Below, piece after piece: positions 52,561 through 59,865 of a stretch of 64,000 nucleotides of DNA. The DNA is from Holophagales bacterium UBA5704 (GTDB lineage Bacteria > Acidobacteriota > Thermoanaerobaculia > Multivoradales > UBA5704): contig DIHE01000020.1 in the NCBI GenBank assembly GCA_002420005.1, positions 16,528 through 80,527 on the forward strand. Reading direction: 5' to 3'. Each line of letters opens with the position of its first letter. Within the stretch, counting starts at the first letter, position 1. The notes under the pieces are model-generated. The model was given only the letters and a program-made list of their open reading frames with translations. It did no database searches and was not told where the DNA came from. Both the position numbers and the translations under genes were made by a program.

Positions 52561-52699
52561 CGAGGAGGCCCGGTCTCGTTTTCGAGCCCCTTCAGGGGCA
52601 TTGGCACGGCCGGCCGGCAAGCCGTCTTCCCCGGGAAAGATGGGAGCCCAAGGATGTTCGATCCAGCAGACAGGCTCTCCCACCGGCTGATTGAGCTCG

Positions 52700-53659
52700 T
52701 TAGAGTGCGTTGGTTTCCGAGCATCGCAGCAGCAGCCGCTGCAAGAGAGGTTCGTAGATGTCTCGGCCCCTGAGGCCCAGGCGCCAGCGCTCGGGGATGT
52801 CGTCGAGCCCACCCCGGAGACCGGCGATCCCACCGGCCACGCAGGCGGTCGTGTCCGTATCATGGCCGAGTCGAATCGCGCTGCGGACGATGTCGGAATA
52901 TCTTCTTTCCTGGAGGGCGGCTCGCGCGGAGCGGAGACAATCTACGACGTAACCCGATCCCTGGCCCTGGGGTGGATCATCGGGCCGCACAGACCAGTCG
53001 AGCTCCTGGAGCGCATCCGGACTCACGTGGTAGATGTTCCGGAGCGTGCAAACGGCGTCGTCCCATGGCTCCTGGATCGAAGCGAGGACGCGCCGCGCCC
53101 AGAGGCAGTAGAGCGCGCAGCACACCTGGGAGCGCAAGTGGCCGTGGGTGACACGGGACTGCGCGTGAGCATCCTGGACAAGCTCGGCATCCTCACCGCG
53201 ATGCCAAAGCGCGAGGGGCAGGACGCGCATCAGCGAGCCGTTTCCATTGTCGTGGACATCCGCCGGACCTGCTTCGAGTGGCGGAACGCCATCTTTCAGG
53301 GAGAGGATCGCTCGGCTGGTCGTGACACCCACGTCGAACACCACGCCATCCACCGCAAGGTAGCCGTGGTCGTACCAGTTGATGAGCCGGCGGGAAAAGT
53401 CGCCGGCGTCGAAACGGTCGCGATAGAGCAAGGACGCGAGCAGGCACAGCGCCTGCGCCCCATCGTCAGACCATGTCCCCGGGGGCACGCTCCGATGCGA
53501 TCGATCGAAGTTCTCCGGCGGGGAGTACTCAATTGCATCATGAGATGGCAACGCTTCGGGGCGATGAAATTCATACGGAACGCCGAGTGCATCACCGACC
53601 AGAAGCCCAATGAGGCCACCGGCGATGCGATCTTGGTAGGTGGGCGTGCGGTCAGTCAT
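52700..53659 (-). CDS. ADP-ribosylglycohydrolase family protein
   Basis: A 319-residue DraG-like hydrolase that removes ADP-ribose from modified protein or nucleic acid. Start ATG at 53659, AAAGGAG upstream. The metal-binding motifs are DRIAGGLIGLLVGDALGVPY, PGTWSDDGAQALCLLASLL (T-x-S-D-D), DNGNGSLMRVLPLA, and C-terminal RLGHDTDTTACVAGGIAGLR. No ADP-ribosyltransferase or nitrogenase gene is near, so the partner is unknown; roles range from DraG to anti-toxin de-ADP-ribosylation. Just upstream lies the array of 20-bp units. Confidence 0.88.
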   Translation of the reverse strand: MTDRTPTYQDRIAGGLIGLLVGDALGVPYEFHRPEALPSHDAIEYSPPENFDRSHRSVPPGTWSDDGAQALCLLASLLYRDRFDAGDFSRRLINWYDHGYLAVDGVVFDVGVTTSRAILSLKDGVPPLEAGPADVHDNGNGSLMRVLPLALWHRGEDAELVQDAHAQSRVTHGHLRSQVCCALYCLWARRVLASIQEPWDDAVCTLRNIYHVSPDALQELDWSVRPDDPPQGQGSGYVVDCLRSARAALQERRYSDIVRSAIRLGHDTDTTACVAGGIAGLRGGLDDIPERWRLGLRGRDIYEPLLQRLLLRCSETNAL

Positions 53660-53762
53660 GGCCGGCTCCTTTGCCTGGGTCAATCTTACATGCCTCGCCC
53701 GAGCAGCTGGCGGCCAGAACCCGGCACCTGAGCGCGGCGGGAGCGCACCACCGCCGGTCTCC

Positions 53763-53934
53763 CCGTCCTGAAAAATCGCGCGCCGTCCTGGAAAATCCGG
53801 CGTAGCCCTGAAAAGTCGGAGGGGGCCGCTCGCCAGCGGCCTTCCTGACGGCGCCGCGACTTTCCAGGCGGCGCCGCGACTTTCCAGGACGGCGCACGAC
53901 TTTTCAGGACGGCGCGCGATTTTTGAGGACGAGA
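53763..53934. repeat. Array of seven 20-bp units arranged as an inverted cluster
   Basis: Three leftward units (53763, 53783, 53803; type CCGTCCTGAAAAATCGCGCG) face four rightward units (53855, 53875, 53895, 53915; type CGCGACTTTCCAGGACGGCG). Units abut without spacers. The centre (53823-53854) has its own hairpin GGCCGCTCGCCAGCGGCC. Confidence 0.7.
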
Positions 53935-54005
53935 CGCGGGTCGTTCGCCGTGAACTCGGCGTGGTTCACGGCGATCTCGCGCGTGCAGCGACGATCCCGG
54001 GCGCG

Positions 54006-54410
54006 TCAGCGGCGGCGGCCCGTCGTTTCCCGTTCCCCTCCGGGCGTCAGGCCGGCGCGGGAGATTTCCTCGCGAACCGTGGTGCGGATCGCCTCCAGGA
54101 TCTCGGCGGAGAGGGCGGGAGCTTGGGCCGTCTGGCGGTGATCCGGAGGCAGCCAGTCGTCGATGCGGCGGGTTGCCTCCCAGTTGGGGAGCCCCCGCTG
54201 GAGGAGGTCGGCAGGATGGATCTTGAGGACCGCGCAGAGCGGCAGCAGGTGGTAGAGCTTCAGGTCCATGCGGCCGTCGAGCAGCCGCGGCAAGGTCCCG
54301 TGGCCGATACCCAGCGCGTCCTCGATCTTGCGGGGAGACAGAGGCAGACCGGACAACGCCATGGCCAACAGCGCGCGAACCAGATCCAGACCGTCTTCTC
54401 TTGCCGGCAT
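54006..54410 (-). CDS. Helix-turn-helix regulator (paralogue of the 22-kb regulator)
   Basis: A 134-residue DNA-binding protein. The XRE-like HTH is in SGLPLSPRKIEDALGIGHGT and LPRLLDGRMDLKLYHLLPLC, followed by AVLKIHPADLLQRGLP. A helical tail of charged residues follows. The ATG at 54410 follows a TAGAGT box by 8 nt (leaderless). It is divergent from the thioredoxin-like gene. Fragments of this gene and its promoter recur at 58663-58748. Target unknown. Confidence 0.7.
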   Translation of the reverse strand: MPAREDGLDLVRALLAMALSGLPLSPRKIEDALGIGHGTLPRLLDGRMDLKLYHLLPLCAVLKIHPADLLQRGLPNWEATRRIDDWLPPDHRQTAQAPALSAEILEAIRTTVREEISRAGLTPGGERETTGRRR

Positions 54411-54418
54411 GACCGCCG

Positions 54419-54448
54419 ACTCTACGCGAGGGCGGGCGGAGGTCGCAA
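54419..54448 (-). promoter_or_regulatory. Promoter of the HTH regulator
   Basis: On the minus strand TTGCGA (54443-54448) and TAGAGT (54419-54424) lie 18 bp apart; the ATG is 8 nt downstream. A nearly identical copy serves the DUF885 gene at 58718-58747. Confidence 0.5.
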
Positions 54449-54517
54449 CTGCGGTCAGCTCACCGTGCCGTATGAGATACTGGCGGAGCGACAAGCCATC
54501 TCACGAGGAGATTTGCG

Positions 54518-55027
54518 ATGAAACGGACGACGATTCTCCGGGTGCTCCCGGCCCTGCTCTTGACCCTGGCGGCGACGGCGGCGACAGCGAAGCCGGCGGG
54601 AGACTTATCGAAGCTCCCGCCTGCCGGATACGACGAAACCCGTGACCCCGCTGCCGACCTGAAGGCCGCGGTCGTCCAGGCGCAGCAGGAGAACAAGCGC
54701 ATCCTCCTCGAGGTCGGCGGCGAGTGGTGCATCTACTGCCGCGTCCTCAACAAGCTCATCCATGATGATGAGCGCCTGACGCAGCGTCTGCATGACGGGT
54801 TCGTGGTCATCAAAGTCAACTTCAGCGAAAAGGAGGAGAACGAGGACTTCCTTTCTCACTACCCGAAGATCCCGTCCTACCCGCACCTCTTCCTCCTCGA
54901 ATCGGACGGTGCGCTGCTGCTCTCGAAGAATCCGGACGACTTCATGGACGGCGACGAGTACGTCCCGGAGCTGATCCTGGCGTTCCTGGAGACCTGGGCA
55001 CCCAAGGGAGGCGCCGGGAAACGCTGA
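54518..55027 (+). CDS. Exported thioredoxin-fold protein
   Basis: A 169-residue protein. The signal peptide has a basic start MKRTT, then a hydrophobic ALLLTLAATAATA. The redox motif is C71-I-Y-C74 in GGEWCIYCRVLNKL. The usual cis-Pro region is in IPSYPHLFLLESDG. This resembles the DUF255/thioredoxin_7 class of periplasmic reductases. AGGAG lies upstream of the ATG. Its likely role is periplasmic thiol-disulfide exchange. The client is unknown. Confidence 0.82.
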   Translation: MKRTTILRVLPALLLTLAATAATAKPAGDLSKLPPAGYDETRDPAADLKAAVVQAQQENKRILLEVGGEWCIYCRVLNKLIHDDERLTQRLHDGFVVIKVNFSEKEENEDFLSHYPKIPSYPHLFLLESDGALLLSKNPDDFMDGDEYVPELILAFLETWAPKGGAGKR

Positions 55028-55046
55028 GGTCCGGGTGGTCCAGGTG

Positions 55047-55076
55047 GCCGCAACAGGTGCCACCTCAAAGTGCGGC
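55047..55076 (-). repeat. Dispersed 30-bp hairpin repeat, copy C
   Basis: On the minus strand GCCGCACTTTGAGGTGGCAC followed by CTGTTGCGGC; 27 of 30 match copy A. It lies between two convergent genes, where it may form a terminator. Confidence 0.65.
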
Positions 55077-55141
55077 GAGTCAGCCGGCCAGCGCAGGGTG
55101 ACGCCGTCCATGTTTCCGGGGGATCACGGACAGAGGACCCG

Positions 55142-58100
55142 CTACTGCAGCATCTTCCTCCGGTAGCGCTCCACCGGGACCGGTCCCATCTCCATCATGC
55201 CGTCCATGAAGGTCCGGAGGTCGAAGCGTGCGCCCTGCGCCTTCCGCACGTCTTCATACAAGCCCATGACCTGGTGATAGCCCAGGTGGTAGAAGGTGAG
55301 CTGCGGCGAGGAGGTGAGGGCGCGCGCCCACATGTTGGCCGCGAAATGCTCGTCCTGGAGCGCCTCTTCGCGGACATAGCGCAGCACCTCCTCCCGGGCC
55401 ATGCCGCGGGTGTGGACGCGGATGTCGACCACGGTGCGGGCGATGTTCTCCATCTGTTTCTTGAGATGGGCCACCCGGTCGAGGGGACCGCCCCACCCGA
55501 GGTCGAGCATCAGCCGCTCGCAGAACGTCCCCCACCCTTCGACATAGACCCCGTCCGCGAAGAGCGCCCGCACCTTGCGCGGATGCCGCGCCGCGAGCTT
55601 GAGCTGGGTGTAGTGCCCCGGGATGATCTCGTGGCTCGTGATCATGACGTTGAAATGGTGATTGAAGTCCCGGAAGAAGGCGTCGCGCTCGGCGGGCGTG
55701 GCCGCGTCGGGCGGCGTCGGGAGGTAGTAGAGAGTCGCGGCCTCGGGCGCGTAGGGTCCCGCGGGATAGACGCCGCCCACGGCCTGGCCGAAGAGATAAC
55801 CCGGCGAGCGGAGGATCGAGAGCGTGGTCGGCTCGGGCAGCGTCATGATCTTCTTGGCGCGGACGAACTCGATCGCCTGATCCGTGAGCTTTCGGTAGTC
55901 CTCGATGAATTCTTCGGTCGTCTGCGCCCGATCCACGGCGATCCGTTCGAACAGGCGCCGCACGACCTCGCGGTCGTCCGCCGGCAGCGGAGCCTCCGGG
56001 AAGATCTCCTTCCAGACGCTCCGTCCATAGGCGGCGGCCTCGGCGCGCTTCGCCACCAAGGCCGCTTCGGCGCGGGACAGCACGTCGTCCACCGGCTCCT
56101 GGATCCCGGTCACCGTCCGGAAGCGCTCGGCATAGAGGGAACCCAAGCGCGGCGAGCCGGACGCCTTCTTCGTGAGCTCTTCCAGGAAGACGGCCAGCTC
56201 GTCGAGAGCGGCGGCGGCCCGGCCCCCCGACTCCGCCAGCCGTTTCTTCAACGCCTCCGGCTGCCCCTCCCCGGCCTGGAGGAGATTGTCCCGGTAGAGC
56301 GCCGCGTAGGCGCGGGTCTGGAAGACCGCGTACTGCGAGATCTCGGAGCTGATCGCGGACGGTGCCGCCCCGCCGAGCGCCTCGCGAGCCTGCCGGGCCA
56401 GCCGCGGGATGAGGTCCGCCCGCGCGGCGACCCGCTGCAGGCGATCCGCCGGTGGGAGGTCCTCGCGGACCAGAAGGTAGATCGTGGTCTCGCCCAGAAA
56501 GCCCGTCCAGAACAGCGGATCCCGCTCGGGCCGGCGCAGCGTCTCGTAGTCGAGGATCTCGGTCTCCGCCTGCCGCAGCAGCAGCTCGGCATCGAGCCGG
56601 TCGTCGAACGGCGTCGCCGGATCGTTCAGCCGGCGGCGCAACGCCTCGGCCGCCTGCCGGTTGAAGCCGCTCCACGCCGTCCGCCGCTCCGGCGACAGAT
56701 CCTCCAGCTTCTCGTCGAGATCATGCCGCCCGCTGGCTGTGGCGCGGGTGGGATAGAAGTCGAAGTAGCGTTCGAGGTATTCGGCGGCCGGATCGGCCGC
56801 GGCGGCGAGCGGCGCGGACAGCACAGCGCCGGGAGACTGAGCTTTGCGCGTCGCCATCCATTCTGCGACGTTCTGCGCCAGCAGATCGAGCGGCACCGCG
56901 CCATGCCGCAAAACCTCGTCATGGAAGGCCCGGAGGTCGAACGCCGGTCCCAGCTCTCGTTGAGCCAGCACGCGCAGCTCTTGGATTTTCAGCTCACCGA
57001 GCTTGTACGCCGGGGCGAAGCCTGGACTGGCAACATAGCGGTTGATCTCGGCTTCGATGGCCAGATGATTCTGAGCGGTGTTTTCCCGGAAGTACTCGAA
57101 CGCCTGCTGTTTCGTCCAGCCTCGGGAGTGAATCCCCGTGTCGACGACGAGACGGACGGCGCGCCACATCTCGTAGCTGAGCTGGCCGAATTTGAAATAG
57201 GGGTCGCGGTAGAAACCCATCTCATCCCCCAGGGTCTCTGCATACAGGCCCCAGCCTTCGACAAAGGCGGTGTAGTCATGGTAATTGCGCCACCTCGGCG
57301 CCTTCTTCATCTCCTGGGCGAGAGAGACCTGGAGATGGTGTCCGGGTACGCATTCGTGAAGAGCCAGGGCCTCCATCTCCCACTTGGGCCGCGCCTTGAG
57401 GTCGAACGTGTTGATGAAGCAGGTGCCGGGCAGGCCCGTGGAAGCGGAGCCGGGCTCGTAGTAGGCGGTGGCCCTCGATCTGGCGATCCTTTCCGGGATG
57501 GCCCGCACGCGGAAGGCGAGCGTGGGCAAGGCGACGAAGAGAGAAGGAAGCCGGCTCTCGGCACGCGCGCTGATGGCGCGGTAGCCCTCCAACAGATCTT
57601 CCGCCTTGTCATAGAAGAAGCGAGGGTCTGTGTGCAAAAACTTCACGAATTCGGCGAAGCTCCCCTGGAACCCGCTGTCGGCGATGACTTTCTCCATGTC
57701 CGTCCGAAGGCGCTTCACCTCGGAGAGACCGGTCTCATGGACCTGTTCCGGCGTCAGGTCTGTGGTGGTCGCCTTTCGTAAGGCGTAGGCATACCAGGCT
57801 GCACCGTCGGGCACGGCAGCCACGCTGATGCTTTCCCGGGCGCCGGGGATGTAGGTGGACGTGAGGTAGCTCAGAAGTTTGCGAAAGGCCGGCGCAGCTT
57901 TCTTGTCGTAGGCGCGCAGGGCTTCACGGCGGAGCCGGGTCTGGTCGTCCACCGGTATGTTGGGTGAGATCTGCCGGAAGGGTGTGAGCAGGGGACTCTG
58001 CCAGGGATCGTCCGTGAGCAGGGCTCGCACCTGGTCGGGCACGCCTTGCATCATGCTTCTCGGAGAGGTGACGCCTGCCGCGCGCCCTTTCTCCAGAAGC

Positions 58101-58618
58101 GCGATGTTTTGATCCACCAGGTCCGGCAGAGCCTTCAGCCGGGCCAGCCGGTCCTCGTAGTCGCGGGTGTTGGCCGTGGGAGCGGTGGCCAGGGCCCGGG
58201 GCACGTCATGCTGAATGCCGTCAACCTGCGTGAGCATCGTCTGCTCAGAGGGAAAACGGAAGCCTTCGATCTGGCTCTCCAGGCGGCGGCGCAAAAGGTC
58301 GAGATCCACCTGTTCCTCGGCGCTCAGCCGGGCGCGGTCGATCGCCTGCGCGGTCTTCAGGTGTTCCCGCGCGAGGGTCCGGCGGCGCTCGATACCGGCC
58401 GGGGAGAAGTCGGACCAGCGGTCGTTGTGGCCGGGAAAGCCGATGTAGGTGGCAAACTCGGGGGTCTCGCGCAGCTTGCTTTCCCAATAGGTGTCGAACA
58501 GCCGGTGGAGCCGCTCGCTCTCACCGGCCGGAGCGGCGGGCGGCTGGGCTGCCGCCGGAGCCGGCAGAACAAGGAACAGGCTCCACCCGGCCAGGAACAC
58601 GGAGAGGGCGGTTTTCAT
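55142..58618 (-). CDS. Tandem DUF885 metallopeptidase-like protein
   Basis: A 1158-residue exported protein. The signal peptide is MKTALSVFLAGWSLFLVLPA. Two full DUF885 domains occupy about 35-590 and 600-1158. Each carries the HExxxGHH/Y motif: HECVPGHHLQ with H421, and HEIIPGHYTQ with H996, each preceded by ALxLHE-type context and followed later by GWGLYAE (first) and EGWGTFCE (second). DUF885 proteins are M32-like metallopeptidases of about 560-600 residues; tandem forms are less common. A reading frame from 58708 adds 30 residues derived from an HTH relic; the chosen start gives the signal peptide. Confidence 0.85.
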   Translation of the reverse strand: MKTALSVFLAGWSLFLVLPAPAAAQPPAAPAGESERLHRLFDTYWESKLRETPEFATYIGFPGHNDRWSDFSPAGIERRRTLAREHLKTAQAIDRARLSAEEQVDLDLLRRRLESQIEGFRFPSEQTMLTQVDGIQHDVPRALATAPTANTRDYEDRLARLKALPDLVDQNIALLEKGRAAGVTSPRSMMQGVPDQVRALLTDDPWQSPLLTPFRQISPNIPVDDQTRLRREALRAYDKKAAPAFRKLLSYLTSTYIPGARESISVAAVPDGAAWYAYALRKATTTDLTPEQVHETGLSEVKRLRTDMEKVIADSGFQGSFAEFVKFLHTDPRFFYDKAEDLLEGYRAISARAESRLPSLFVALPTLAFRVRAIPERIARSRATAYYEPGSASTGLPGTCFINTFDLKARPKWEMEALALHECVPGHHLQVSLAQEMKKAPRWRNYHDYTAFVEGWGLYAETLGDEMGFYRDPYFKFGQLSYEMWRAVRLVVDTGIHSRGWTKQQAFEYFRENTAQNHLAIEAEINRYVASPGFAPAYKLGELKIQELRVLAQRELGPAFDLRAFHDEVLRHGAVPLDLLAQNVAEWMATRKAQSPGAVLSAPLAAAADPAAEYLERYFDFYPTRATASGRHDLDEKLEDLSPERRTAWSGFNRQAAEALRRRLNDPATPFDDRLDAELLLRQAETEILDYETLRRPERDPLFWTGFLGETTIYLLVREDLPPADRLQRVAARADLIPRLARQAREALGGAAPSAISSEISQYAVFQTRAYAALYRDNLLQAGEGQPEALKKRLAESGGRAAAALDELAVFLEELTKKASGSPRLGSLYAERFRTVTGIQEPVDDVLSRAEAALVAKRAEAAAYGRSVWKEIFPEAPLPADDREVVRRLFERIAVDRAQTTEEFIEDYRKLTDQAIEFVRAKKIMTLPEPTTLSILRSPGYLFGQAVGGVYPAGPYAPEAATLYYLPTPPDAATPAERDAFFRDFNHHFNVMITSHEIIPGHYTQLKLAARHPRKVRALFADGVYVEGWGTFCERLMLDLGWGGPLDRVAHLKKQMENIARTVVDIRVHTRGMAREEVLRYVREEALQDEHFAANMWARALTSSPQLTFYHLGYHQVMGLYEDVRKAQGARFDLRTFMDGMMEMGPVPVERYRRKMLQ

Positions 58619-58662
58619 AAGGCTCGTGCCTCTGGACCTCGACACCACGGACCCGGGGCATT

Positions 58663-58748
58663 GGAGGTCGGCAGGGTGCAGCGCGTCCTCGATCTTGCGG
58701 GGAGACATGATCGGCCGACTCTACGCGAGGGCGGGAGGAGGTCGCAAC
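58663..58748 (-). pseudogene. Internally deleted copy of the HTH regulator start and its promoter
   Basis: Three blocks collinear with 54202-54449 are present: a GGAGGTCGGCAGG-type block, a 27-bp exact match (58681-58707), and the promoter block (58714-58748, 34 of 35). The coding remainder reads MSPRKIEDAL then HPADLQ, that is, the regulator with its middle deleted. It is in frame with the DUF885 gene. Confidence 0.65.
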
Positions 58749-58894
58749 GCACGCTGGAAAGATAGTCTCCCCGCACGGACTGCCGGATCGGCTGCGGAGC
58801 CTGCTGCATCGCCCTCTCCATCTCGTCCCCGATGCCGGACGGCAAGCCCGCAGGGGTCCGCTGCGTGCATCTCACCGACGACAACCGCTGCCGC

Positions 58895-59257
58895 TCAGAA
58901 CGGCATCTGGTCTTCTTCCATCCCGAAGTAGTGGCCCAGCTCATGGACCACGGTGTCGCGAACCTCGCGGACGACCTCGCGCCGGGTGTCGCAATGGCGC
59001 AGGATGGGTCCGCGGTAGATGAAGATGCGGTCGGGCAGCGCACCGCTGTAGAAGCTGTCGCGCTCCAGGAGATTGGTGCCCTGGTAGAGGCCGAACAGCT
59101 CCTCGCCGGGCTCCATCTCCAGCGCCTCCAGATCCTCCCGATCGGGCTCCTCCTCCACCAGTACGACGACGTTGTCCAGCAGCCCGGCAAACTCCTCCGG
59201 CAGGTCTTCCAGGGCCTTGGCGACGAGCGACTCGAACTCTTCCCGGGACATCCGCAT
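58895..59257 (-). CDS. Small zincin (PF06262-type metallopeptidase)
   Basis: A 120-residue minimal zinc protease. The metal motif H105-E-L-G-H109 lies in DTVVHELGHYFGMEEDQMPF, right at the C-terminus as in the family, whose third ligand is the Asp of EED. The N-terminal MSREEFESLVAKALEDLPEE is typical. Start ATG at 59257 (or 59251). A TAGAAT box ends 8 nt before the ATG. Divergent from the S4 gene, with overlapping promoters. Substrate unknown. Confidence 0.88.
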   Translation of the reverse strand: MRMSREEFESLVAKALEDLPEEFAGLLDNVVVLVEEEPDREDLEALEMEPGEELFGLYQGTNLLERDSFYSGALPDRIFIYRGPILRHCDTRREVVREVRDTVVHELGHYFGMEEDQMPF

Positions 59258-59275
59258 AGAGGGTGATTCTAGCGA

Positions 59276-59281
59276 TAGACT
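59276..59281 (+). promoter_or_regulatory. -10 box of the S4-protein gene
   Basis: TAGACT ends 6 nt before the ATG at 59288. The facing zincin promoter box (TAGAAT on minus, 59266-59271) lies 4 bp away, so the two promoters compete for space. Confidence 0.4.
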
Positions 59282-59287
59282 GCGTCC

Positions 59288-59707
59288 ATGTCCGTCCGGC
59301 TCGACAAGTGGCTCCACGTCTCCCGCATGTTCAAGACGCGCACCCAGGCGACGCATGCCTGTGAGCTGAGCCGTATCCTGGTCAACGGCCAGCCGGCCAA
59401 GGCCCACCGCCATCTCGTCCCCGGCGACCGCATCGAGCTGTCGCAAGGCGACTGGGACCGCATCCTGATCGTCAAGGAGCTCAAGGACCGGCCGGTCCCC
59501 AAGGCAGAAGCGGCCCTCCTCTACGAGGACCTGAGCCCACCCCGGCCGTCCGCCGACCCCCTCGCCCGCCTCTTGCGCCGCCCCCCGGCGTTACGCGATC
59601 CGGGCACCGGCCGTCCCACCAAGAAGGACCGGCGGGAAATGGAACGCTGGGAAGAGGCCGGGGCGGCCCCCCTTCCGGACGACGATCTGGAGGACGAGGA
59701 CGACTAG
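59288..59707 (+). CDS. S4-domain RNA-binding protein (HslR/RlbA type)
   Basis: A 139-residue protein. The S4 fold is at residues 3-65: VRLDKWLHVSRMFKTRTQAT and LSRILVNGQPAKAHRHLVPG, as in HslR, the stalled-50S-binding heat shock protein. The C-terminal half is Pro/Arg-rich, then GTGRPTKKDRREMERW, ending in an acidic tail DDDLEDEDD. It may help ribosome recycling or rRNA binding. Leaderless start predicted. Confidence 0.85.
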   Translation: MSVRLDKWLHVSRMFKTRTQATHACELSRILVNGQPAKAHRHLVPGDRIELSQGDWDRILIVKELKDRPVPKAEAALLYEDLSPPRPSADPLARLLRRPPALRDPGTGRPTKKDRREMERWEEAGAAPLPDDDLEDEDD

Positions 59708-59757
59708 GCCGGCCGTCAGGTGAGCGGCCTGCCCGCTGCACAACGATCTTCTCCCCC

Positions 59758-59865
59758 TTGGTCATCGCACACTCAAAGCTGACGGCACAGGGTCAGATTT
59801 CCGTGCCCGGTGAGGTTCGCCGGAGACTCGGCATCGGTCCCGGCTCGGTGCTGGAATGGGATCGG
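59758..59865 (+). pseudogene. Truncated AbrB/MazE-type antitoxin gene
   Basis: A TTG-started frame gives VIAHSKLTAQGQISVPGEVR and RRLGIGPGSVLEWD, the swapped-hairpin DNA-binding half of AbrB/MazE antitoxins. After about 35 residues it runs into the antisense of the uricase gene 3' end, so the rest is lost. No toxin gene follows. Confidence 0.55.

Larger units (their letters stand above)
51830..52610. mobile_element. RAYT element: IS200-like transposase between inverted REP-type arms
   Basis: A single-domain Y1 transposase gene (52005-52451) is bracketed by long inverted repeats whose 47-bp inner parts match at 46 of 47 bases. Each arm contains the hairpin CCACGGGTTGAAACCCGTGG. Outer similarity (for example GAAGGGGCTCGAAA on one side and its complement on the other) extends the arms beyond; the left arm carries an extra duplicated segment. 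Confidence 0.75.

Noticed and set aside
53763..53934. CRISPR array
   Set aside because: The 20-bp units abut without unique spacers and occur in both orientations, and no cas gene is nearby.
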